Assembly (NCBI GenBank): GCA_947846985.1 | Contig: CANTUZ010000025.1 | Location: 11,654,100-11,718,099, forward strand | DNA: 64,000 bases | Source of the DNA: Fratercula arctica | Taxonomy: Eukaryota; Chordata; Aves; Charadriiformes; Alcidae | Direction of reading: 5' to 3' | Shown here: in pieces, positions 34,448 through 43,176 of the stretch | Layout: every line of letters begins with the position of its first letter | How positions within the stretch are numbered: the stretch's first letter is position 1 | The notes under the pieces: generated by a model | Databases searched by the model: none | What the model saw: the letters and a program-made list of their open reading frames with translations, nothing else | What the model was told of the DNA's origin: nothing | Program-made: the position numbers and the translations under genes

Positions 34448-36499
34448 ATACTGGTCATGGTATCCGGTACTCACTTCTTGCAGAAATGACTTGGAGGTTC
34501 CTTCAAGAGGATCAGAAGCAAGATCAGGCCTTATGCTCTGTCTGGGCAACGACCCACTGGAAACTGGGGCGGCACTTTTCCTGGAGGGATCTCCTTTTGT
34601 GGTTGTCCTTCCTTGCAACTCCTGTACCCGTGCCCGCAGGATCCAAGTAGGTTGTCCATCCCACTTCCTCATGTCCTCTCCATGGTCTCGCAGGTATGAC
34701 CACAGGGTGCCTCGTGGTGTGTACCCTTTGTACTCTCTCTCTTGAGTGGGGAAATGCCTGCTCCTAATAGCTGAGATGCTGGCCCGTACAGGTGGGGAGT
34801 AGGACATATTCTCTTCAAGTTGCTGAACCTTCCGGGACAGTTTCTCCACAGCTGAGACAAGGGGGGAAGAGAGGCTTTCTTCATATCGCCGGAGCCGGCC
34901 AGCCACCTCATCCACCGTTGGTCCCTCTTCACCTTTCCATTCCATTACTGCCAGTGAGTTGGCATATGATGATGATGTGCTCCATACAAACTTCTGCCAC
35001 ATGGGCCTTGTGCATTGCACCTCATCAGGGTCTGTGGGCAAGTCTGTGTTGTCCAAGTCATAATAAATCATCTCCCGCATGGCTAATTCTCTCAGGTACT
35101 GGATACCTCTTTCCATGGTGGTCCATTTGCTTGGTTGGCATACAACATCTTCACTGAAGGGGTACCTCTCCCTCACGCCTGACAGGAGTCGTTTCCAGAG
35201 GCTGAGGGCTTGGGTCTTCTTTCCAATTGCCTTGTCAATGCCGCCTTCCCTAGACAGGGATCCCAACTGCCTGGCTTCCCTACCCTCTAGTCCCAGGCTA
35301 CTGGCCCCATTATCCCAACACCGAAGCAGCCAGGTGACAATGTGCTCGCCTGAAAGTCGGCTAAAATCTTTTCGCATATCGCGCAGCTCACTCAGGGATA
35401 GGGATCGGGTAATTATCTCTGGTTCTGCCTCTTCCTCCTGTCCTTGTGATGGCCCTGGTTCATCGTCATCTCTTACTATGCGAACCGATTTCTTTGTGTA
35501 CTTCTTCTTTTGTATGGGGGCAACGGATACTGGCACGGGTTGGTTCCCTGGTTCAGCAGCAGTGGCTGTCACCGGGGCTGGAGTAGCTGCAGTGGCTGCC
35601 ACAGGGGTTGCGGTAGCCGCAGTGTCTGTCACAGGGGTTGCGGTAGCCGCAGTGCCCGTCGCAGGGGTCGCAGTAGCCGCAGTGCCCGTCGCAGGGGTCG
35701 TGGTAGCCACAGTGCCCGTCGCAGCAGCACCTGCCACAGGGGCCGCAGCAGCCGCAGCGCCTGCCGCAGGGGCCGCAGTGCCTGCTGGTCTGGTCTCTGT
35801 CTCTTTCTCCTGAGGGTGCTGCATAGCACTGAGCAGTGCCTGGTAGACACTGGCCAGGGCCCAGCACAGTGTGGTGAGTTGTGCCTCTCTAGAATAGCCA
35901 CAGCACTTTCCCTTCAGATATTCTACTACTCTATCAGGGTCCTGTAATTGTTCAGGGGTGAAGTCCCAGACCATTGGAGGTGAGAAGTTCTCTAAGTACC
36001 TGCCCATGTTCTCCCACCTGCCATGCCACCCCTGACTGTCCAGCCTTGGAGCAGATCTCTGGGTGGTAGTCTTAAATAGTTGTTTAACCCTAAACGAGAC
36101 CTGGAACATATTCAGCAAACATAACACTAGGAACATGCTGGTTTGAGCATCCCAAGGATATTCAAAATTCTCAAAAGCTGTCATACCTGACTCAAAGGAG
36201 AAAAGGGAGGCAAAAGAGCTGGGGAAAGTGTCTCCCCCTGTTTCCCCCATAGACTGGGTGTAATTATTAATGAATTCTGAGAGGTGGTGCCCAATGTACG
36301 GACAGGACAGCAATACCACATAAACACCCCAAAATAACCGTCTAACAAGTGATGTTATCATATCATAAGCCGATATTGCACAGGACAGTAAAATGATAAT
36401 CCTCATCCCCCTCCCAGAAGTAACAAATATCATCACAGGGAGTGCATAAAACACATAGGAGTTTACATAACACAGCCATGAGAACAAACTAAGCAACAT
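34445..36499 (-). CDS. Unit A gag-like protein with multi-span N-terminus (684 aa)
   Basis: Open from ATG 36499 to TAG 34445. An in-frame TAG just upstream fixes this ATG. Residues 1-75 are strongly hydrophobic (about 5-27, 33-50, 53-70) and another hydrophobic stretch is at 121-137, suggesting three or four membrane spans. Residues 240-315 are an Ala/Thr/Pro repeat of about 10 residues per unit. A basic block, KKKYTKKSVR (331-340), and an acidic block follow. The central conserved domain includes LSLSELRDMRKDFS and LLRCWDNGASSL, then a predicted coiled coil (VEKLSRKVQQLEEN). There is no Cys-His box and no myristoylation Gly2. The role as Gag is inferred from position. The leader between primer site and ATG is under 90 nt. 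Confidence 0.88.
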   Translation of the reverse strand: MLLSLFSWLCYVNSYVFYALPVMIFVTSGRGMRIIILLSCAISAYDMITSLVRRLFWGVYVVLLSCPYIGHHLSEFINNYTQSMGETGGDTFPSSFASLFSFESGMTAFENFEYPWDAQTSMFLVLCLLNMFQVSFRVKQLFKTTTQRSAPRLDSQGWHGRWENMGRYLENFSPPMVWDFTPEQLQDPDRVVEYLKGKCCGYSREAQLTTLCWALASVYQALLSAMQHPQEKETETRPAGTAAPAAGAAAAAAPVAGAAATGTVATTTPATGTAATATPATGTAATATPVTDTAATATPVAATAATPAPVTATAAEPGNQPVPVSVAPIQKKKYTKKSVRIVRDDDEPGPSQGQEEEAEPEIITRSLSLSELRDMRKDFSRLSGEHIVTWLLRCWDNGASSLGLEGREARQLGSLSREGGIDKAIGKKTQALSLWKRLLSGVRERYPFSEDVVCQPSKWTTMERGIQYLRELAMREMIYYDLDNTDLPTDPDEVQCTRPMWQKFVWSTSSSYANSLAVMEWKGEEGPTVDEVAGRLRRYEESLSSPLVSAVEKLSRKVQQLEENMSYSPPVRASISAIRSRHFPTQEREYKGYTPRGTLWSYLRDHGEDMRKWDGQPTWILRARVQELQGRTTTKGDPSRKSAAPVSSGSLPRQSIRPDLASDPLEGTSKSFLQEVSTGYHDQY

Positions 36500-36577
36500 A
36501 GTGACCAGTGACTATTTACCTAACAAATTCATTTTTTCAAGCTCTAGTTGGATTCTGTCATTGTCTCAACCCTTCGA

Positions 36578-36595
36578 GCCCCACGTTGGGCGCCA
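36578..36595 (-). promoter_or_regulatory. Primer binding site, tRNA-Lys1,2 type (unit A)
   Basis: Minus strand TGGCGCCCAACGTGGGGC, a full 18-nt match to the known Lys1,2 primer site. It is separated from the LTR edge (36605) by nine bases (AATAAGGAC on the plus strand) where 2-3 is usual. Confidence 0.92.
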
Positions 36596-36604
36596 AATAA
36601 GGAC

Positions 36605-36940
36605 TGTTGTGGTTTGGCCTCAGATGGCAACAAAAAACCACGTGTGGCTCGCTCAGCACTTCCCGGTACGGGAAGGATCAGAAGAAAAAGGCAAAACTCT
36701 TGGGTTGAGACAAAGGCAGTTTAACAGAACAGCAAAGGGAACAAGAAAACAACAACAATAACACCGACAGAGAAATATACAAACGCGATTACGGAACCGC
36801 CGCTCCCCGCCGGTCCGGCCCCTGGACGCGCCAGCCGGCTCCAAACCCAACTGCCTGCCCCCTCCCTCCTTTTAATCTCAGGGTGGGCGTGGCTCACATG
36901 GCATGGAATACTTAACCCTGTCCCTGCCAGAACCAGGACA
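36605..36940 (-). repeat. LTR2 (shared between units A and B)
   Basis: 336 bp and, as far as I can read, identical to LTR3. It serves as 5' LTR of unit A and 3' LTR of unit B. It has a TATA-like ATTAAAAGG on the minus strand (about 36867-36876), a CCACGCCC box (about 36884-36893) and the CTTCCCG-GTA-CGGGAAG inverted repeat (36658-36674). No AATAAA is seen. Confidence 0.95.
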
Positions 36941-37223
36941 TTATCCACCCCTTATTCCATACCATTTTGCCACGCCCAGATCTTACAGTTTTCGGAACAT
37001 GTGACTGGTGTACCCGGCGTAGTTCATGCACACAGTCCATGGGCCGAAGATGCACATCTTGAGGAAGTTGCTGGGCATCAGCTCTGATCCCATCACCACT
37101 GTGCTTTACTCAATTCTTCATCAAAGTCCATCTGTCCTTAATTTGGGTGATTCTTACTGCAGTACAGCCAATAGCAATTATAGTAACGAGGACATACAGT
37201 GACAATGTTGCACACGATTTGAT

Positions 37224-40200
37224 TCATTGGCTATTCTCACCCAAAATCAAGTCCCCATGAGGTACACATCGGACTTCCCCATCCTGCCGCATCACCCACC
37301 AAGTGCACCCAGGTCCTTGGGCAAAAGCAATCCCACGGATGGGTTTGCCTTTGCCTGAGGCAGGACTAACCCAGACTGTCTTCCCCAACATATTCTTCAT
37401 GTGCACTACGGGGACCTTATCCCCTTCTACAGTACGTGGAAGTTTTGACTGGGCAGGGCCAGCCCGATTGGTAGATCCCCTGGTATTAACTAGCCAGGTA
37501 GCCTTTGCTAAATGTGCATCCCAATGTTTTAAGGTCCCACCACCCATTGCTCTCAGTGTAGTTTTTAACAGTCCATTGTACCGTTCTATCTTCCCAGAGG
37601 CTGGTGCATGATAGGGGATGTGTTATACCCACTCAGTGCCATGCTCTTTGGCCCAGGTGTCTATGAGGCTGTTTCGGAAATGAGTCCCGTTGTCCAACTC
37701 AATTCTCTCTGGGGTACCATGTCGCCACAGGACTTGCTTTTCAAGGCCCAGGATAGTATTCCGGGCAGTGGCATGGGGCACAGGGTACGTTTCCAGCCAT
37801 CCGGTGGTTGCTTCCACCATTGTGAGCACATAGCGCTTGCCTTGACGGGTTCGTGGCAGTGTGATATAATCAATCTGCCAGGCCTCCCCATATTTATATT
37901 TCAACCATCGTCCTCCATACCAAAGAGGCTTCAAACGCTTGGCTTGCTTGATTGCAGCGCATGTCTCACATTCATGGATGACCTGTGCAATAGTGTCCAT
38001 GGTCAAGTCCACCCCTCGGTCACGAGCCCATCTATATGTTGCATCTCTTCCTTGGTGGCCTGAGGTGTCATGGGCCCACCGAGCTATGAATAGTTCACCC
38101 TTACGTTGCCAATCCAGATCCACCTGAGCCACTTCAATCCTGGCAGCCCGATCCACCTGCTGGTTGTTCTGATGTTCCTCCGTGGCCCGATTCTTCGGTA
38201 CGTGGGCATCTACGTGGCGTACTTTCACAACCAGATTCTCTATCCGGGCAGCAATATCTTGCCAAAATTCAGCAGCCCAGATGGGTTTGCCTCTGCGCTG
38301 CCAGTTGCCCTGCTTCCACTGCTGTAACCACCCCCACAGAGCATTTGCCACCATCCATGAGTCAGTGTAGAGATGAAGTACTGGCCATTTTTCTCGCTCG
38401 GCGATGTCCAAAGCCAGCTGAATGGCTTTCACCTCTGCAAACTGGCTCGATTCACCTTGTCCTTCACTGGCTTCTGCAACTTGTCCTGTAGGACTCCACA
38501 CAGCAGCCTTCCACTTTCGATGCTTTCCCACAATCCGGCAGGACCCATCAGTGAACAGGGCATATTGCTTCTCATTTTCTGGCAGTTTATTATATGGTGG
38601 GGCCTCTTCCGCACGCGTCACCTCCTCCTCTGGTGACATTCCAAAATCCTTGCCTTCTGGCCAGTCCATGATCACTTCCAGAATTCCTGGGCGACTGGGG
38701 TTTCCCATTTGAGTTTGCTGTGCGATCAGTGCAATCCACTTACTCCATGTAGCATCAGTTGCATGATGTGTGGTGGGGACCCTTTCTTTGAACATCCAAC
38801 CCAGCACCGGCAGTCGAGGTGCTAAGAGGAGCTGCGCTTCTGTACCAACCACCTCCGAAGCAGCTCCAACCCCTTCATATGCTGCCAATATCTCCTTTTC
38901 TGTTGGAGTGTAGCGCGCTTCGGATCCTCTGTATCTCCGACTCCAAAACCCTAGGGGTCGACCTCGGGTCTCCCCTGGTGCCTTCTGCCAGAGGCTCCAG
39001 GTAGGGCCATTCTCCCCGGCTGCGGTGTAGAGCACATTTTTCACATCTTGTCCTGCCCGGACTGGCCCCAGGGCCACTGCATGGACTATTTCCTGTTTGA
39101 TTTGTTCAAAAGCTTGTCGTTGCTCAGGACCCCATTTAAAATCGTTCTTCTTCCGGGTTACTTGATACAGAGGGCTTACAATCAGACTGTAATCTGGGAT
39201 ATGCATCCTCCAAAAACCCACAATGCCTAAGAAAGCTTGTGTTTCCTTTTTGCTAGTTGGTGGAGACATAGCTGCTATTTTGTTGATCACATCCATTGGG
39301 ATTTGGCGGCGTCCATCTTGCCATTTTATTCCTAAGAACTGGATCTCCTGTGCAGGTCCCTTGACCTTACTTCGTATTATGGCAAAACCAGCTTTCAGAA
39401 GGATTCGGACTATTTTATCCCCTTTCTCAAAAACTTCTTCGGCTGTGTTTCCCCATACAATGATGTCATCAATGTACTGCAGATGTTCTGGAGCTTCACC
39501 CTGTTCCAGTGCAGTCTGGATCAGTCCATGGCAAATGGTGGGGCTGTGTTTCCGTTCCTGGGGCAGTTGATTCCAGGTGTACTGGATGCCCCTCCAAGTG
39601 AAAGCAAACCGTGGCCTGCACTCTGCTGCCAAAGGCATTGAGAAGAATGCATTCGCTATATCAATCACGGCATACCACTTGGCTGCCTTGGACTCCAGTT
39701 CATACTGGAGTTCTAGCATGTCCATCACAGGAGCGCTCAGCGGTGGCGTGACATCATTCAGGCCACGATAGTCTACAGTTAGCCTCCACTCTCCATTGGA
39801 TTTTCGCACCGGCCATATAGGACTGTTAAAAGGCGAGCGAGTCTTGCTGATCACTCCTTGAACCTCTAGTTGACGAATCAGCTTATGGATGGGAATCAGA
39901 GAGTCTCGGTTAGTGCAATATTGCCACCGATGCACCGTTGTGGTAGCAATTGGCACCTGCTGTTCTTCGACCCTCAACAACCCCACAACAGAAGAGTCCT
40001 CCGAGAGACCAGGCAAGGGAGACAACTGTTTAACTTCCTCCGCCTCCAAGGCAGCTATGCCAAAGGCCCACCGATACCCCTTTGGGTCCTTAAAATACCC
40101 TCTCCTGAGGTAATCTATACCAAGGACGCATGGAGCATCTGGGCCAGTCACAATGGGATGCTTTTGCCACTCATTCCCAGTTAGGCTCACTTCAGCCTCC

Positions 40201-40409
40201 AGTACAGTCAACTCTTGGGATCCCCCTGTGACCCTAGAAATACAAATGGGTTCTGCCCCTCTATAGCTTGATGGTAACAGAGTACACTGTGCTCCTGTGT
40301 CCACTAGAGCCTTATACTCCTGTGGGTCTGATGTGCCAGGCCATTGAATCCACACTGTCCAAAAAACCCGGTTGTCCCTTTCCTCCACCTGGCTGGAGGC
40401 AGGGCCCCT
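37224..40409 (-). pseudogene. Unit B pro-pol, integrase split by the same TAA
   Basis: 921 codons from GTG 40388 to TAA 37623-37625, then the same frame onward to 37224. Domain order and catalytic residues are as in unit A. It differs by a cluster of changes in RT between about 39555 and 39640 (Met for Ile in the FFSIPL segment, Arg for Gln in ECRPQF, Gln for Arg and Glu for Gly in NRLPQGRK) and by Trp for Arg in GPTRSLW. The Phe near the start (NRVFW) is shared with unit C, not A. Confidence 0.93.
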
Positions 40410-42452
40410 CTAATACTGGTCATGGTATCCGGTACTCACTTCTTGCAGAAATGACTTGGAGGTTCCTTCAAGAGGATCAGAAGCAAGATCAGGCCTTATG
40501 CTCTGTCTGGGCAACGACCCACTGGAAACTGGGGCGGCACTTTTCCTGGAGGGATCTCCTTTTGTGGTTGTCCTTCCTTGCAACTCCTGTACCCGTGCCC
40601 GCAGGATCCAAGTAGGTTGTCCATCCCACTTCCTCATGTCCTCTCCATGGTCTCGCAGGTAGAACCACAGGGTGCCTCGTGGTGTGTACCCTTTGTACTC
40701 TCTCTCTTGAGTGGGGAAATGCCTGCTTCTAATAGCTGAGATGCTGGCCCGTACAGGTGGGGAGTAGGACATATTCTCTTCAAGTTGCTGAACCTTCCGG
40801 GACAGTTTCTCCACAGCTGAGACAAGGGGGGAAGAGAGGCTTTCTTCATATCGCCGGAGCCGGCCAGCCACCTCATCCACCGTTGGTCCCTCTTCACCTT
40901 TCCATTCCATTACTGCCAGTGAGTTGGCATATGATGATGATGTGCTCCATACAAACTTCTGCCACATGGGCCTTGTGCATTGCACCTCATCAGGGTCTGT
41001 GGGCAAGTCTGTGTTGTCCAAGTCATAATAAATCATCTCCCGCACGGCTAATTCTCTCAGGTACTGGATACCTCTTTCCATGGTGGTCCATTTGCTTGGT
41101 TGGCATACAACATCTTCACTGAAGGGGTACCTCTCCCTCACGCCTGACAGGAGTCGTTTCCAGAGGCTGAGGGCTTGGGTCTTCTTTCCAATTGCCTTGT
41201 CAATGCCGCCTTCCCTAGACAGGGATCCCAACTGCCTGGCTTCCCTACCCTCTAGTCCCAGGCTACTGGCCCCATTATCCCAACACCGAAGCAGCCAGGT
41301 GACAATGTGCTCGCCTGAAAGTCGGCTAAAATCTTTTCGCATATCCCGCAGCTCACTCAGGGATAGGGATCGGGTAATTATCTCTGGTTCTGCCTCTTCC
41401 TCCTGTCCTTGTGATGGCCCTGGTTCATCGTCATCTCTTACTATGCGAACCGATTTCTTTGTGTACTTCTTCTTTTGTATGGGGGCAACGGATACTGGCA
41501 CGGGTTGGTTCCCTGGTTCAGCAGCAGTGGCTGTCACCGGGGCTGGAGTAGCTGCAGTGGCTGCCACAGGGGTTGCGGTAGCCGCAGTGTCTGTCACAGG
41601 GGTTGCAGTAGCCGCAGTGCCCGTCACAGGGGTCGCAGTAGCCGCAGGGGTCGCAGTAGCCGCAGTGCCCGTCGCAGCAGCACCTGCCACAGGGGCCGCA
41701 GCAGCCGCAGCGCCTGCCGCAGGGGCCGCAGTGCCTGCTGGTCTGGTCTCTGTCTCTTTCTCCTGAGGGTGCTGCATAGCACTGAGCAGTGCCTGGTAGA
41801 CACTAGCCAGGGCCCAGCACAGTGCGGTGAGTTGTGCCTCTCTAGAATAGCCACAGCATTTTCCCTTCAGATATTCTACTACTCTATCAGGGTCCTGTAA
41901 TTGTTCAGGGGTGAAGTCCCAGACCATTGGAGGTGAGAAGTTCTCTAAGTACCTGCCCATGTTCTCCCACCTGCCATGCCACCCCTGACTGTCCAGCCTT
42001 GGAGCAGATCTCTGGGTGGTAGTCTTAAATAGTTGTTTAACCCTAAACGAGACCTGGAACATATTCAGCAAACATAACACTAGGAACATGCTGGTTTGAG
42101 CATCCCAAGGATATTCAAAATTCTCAAAAGCTGTTATACCTGACTCAAAGGAGAAAAGGGAGGCAAAAGAGCTGGGGAAAGTGTCTCCCCCTGTTTCCCC
42201 CATAGACTGGGTGTAATTATTAATGAATTCTGAGAGGTGGTGCCCAATGTACGGACAGGACAGCAATACCACATAAACACCCCAAAATAACCGTCTAACA
42301 AGTGATGTTATCATATCATAAGCCGATATTGCACAGGACAGTAAAATGATAATCCTCATCCCCCTCCCAGAAGTAACAAATATCATCACAGGGAGTGCAT
42401 AAAACACATAGGAGTTTACATAACACAGCCATGAGAACAAACTAAGCAACAT
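40410..42452 (-). CDS. Unit B gag-like protein (680 aa)
   Basis: ATG 42452 to TAG 40410, with the same architecture as unit A: hydrophobic N-terminus, Ala/Thr/Pro repeat, basic block, central domain, coiled coil. It is four residues shorter because of a 12-bp loss inside the repeat (ATPAATATPVTG). Differences from A include Ile for Met in ESGMTAF, Val for Met in LAMREM and Phe for Ser in TLWSYL, all shared with unit C. The hairpin and amber stop at its end are intact. Confidence 0.88.
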   Translation of the reverse strand: MLLSLFSWLCYVNSYVFYALPVMIFVTSGRGMRIIILLSCAISAYDMITSLVRRLFWGVYVVLLSCPYIGHHLSEFINNYTQSMGETGGDTFPSSFASLFSFESGITAFENFEYPWDAQTSMFLVLCLLNMFQVSFRVKQLFKTTTQRSAPRLDSQGWHGRWENMGRYLENFSPPMVWDFTPEQLQDPDRVVEYLKGKCCGYSREAQLTALCWALASVYQALLSAMQHPQEKETETRPAGTAAPAAGAAAAAAPVAGAAATGTAATATPAATATPVTGTAATATPVTDTAATATPVAATAATPAPVTATAAEPGNQPVPVSVAPIQKKKYTKKSVRIVRDDDEPGPSQGQEEEAEPEIITRSLSLSELRDMRKDFSRLSGEHIVTWLLRCWDNGASSLGLEGREARQLGSLSREGGIDKAIGKKTQALSLWKRLLSGVRERYPFSEDVVCQPSKWTTMERGIQYLRELAVREMIYYDLDNTDLPTDPDEVQCTRPMWQKFVWSTSSSYANSLAVMEWKGEEGPTVDEVAGRLRRYEESLSSPLVSAVEKLSRKVQQLEENMSYSPPVRASISAIRSRHFPTQEREYKGYTPRGTLWFYLRDHGEDMRKWDGQPTWILRARVQELQGRTTTKGDPSRKSAAPVSSGSLPRQSIRPDLASDPLEGTSKSFLQEVSTGYHDQY

Positions 42453-42530
42453 AGTGACCAGTGACTATTTACCTAACAAATTCATTTTTTCAAGCTCTAG
42501 TTGGATTCTGTCATTGTCTCAACCCTTCGA

Positions 42531-42548
42531 GCCCCACGTTGGGCGCCA
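42531..42548 (-). promoter_or_regulatory. Primer binding site, tRNA-Lys1,2 type (unit B)
   Basis: Identical 18-mer to unit A, also nine bases from the LTR edge at 42558. Confidence 0.92.
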
Positions 42549-42557
42549 AATAAGGAC

Positions 42558-42893
42558 TGTTGTGGTTTGGCCTCAGATGGCAACAAAAAACCACGTGTGG
42601 CTCGCTCAGCACTTCCCGGTACGGGAAGGATCAGAAGAAAAAGGCAAAACTCTTGGGTTGAGACAAAGGCAGTTTAACAGAACAGCAAAGGGAACAAGAA
42701 AACAACAACAATAACACCGACAGAGAAATATACAAACGCGATTACGGAACCGCCGCTCCCCGCCGGTCCGGCCCCTGGACGCGCCAGCCGGCTCCAAACC
42801 CAACTGCCTGCCCCCTCCCTCCTTTTAATCTCAGGGTGGGCGTGGCTCACATGGCATGGAATACTTAACCCTGTCCCTGCCAGAACCAGGACA
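42558..42893 (-). repeat. LTR3 (shared between units B and C)
   Basis: 336 bp, the same as LTR2 by eye over its whole length. It is the 5' LTR of unit B and the 3' LTR of unit C. Confidence 0.95.
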
Positions 42894-43176
42894 TTATCCA
42901 CCCCTTATTCCATACCATTTTGCCACGCCCAGATCTTACAGTTTTCGGAACATGTGACTGGTGTACCCGGCGTAGTTCATGCACACAGTCCATGGGCCGA
43001 AGATGCACATCTTGAGGAAGTTGCTGGGCATCAGCTCTGATCCCATCACCACTGTGCTTTACTCAATTCTTCATCAAAGTCCATCTGTCCTTAATTTGGG
43101 TGATTCTTACTGCAGTACAGCCAATAGCAATTATAGTAACGAGGACATACAGTGACAATGTTGCACACGATTTGAT

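Noticed and set aside
35510..35947. Cys/Arg/Ser-rich and Ala/Val-rich plus-strand frames over the gag repeat
   Set aside because: Produced by reading the coding minisatellite on the other strand or in other frames.
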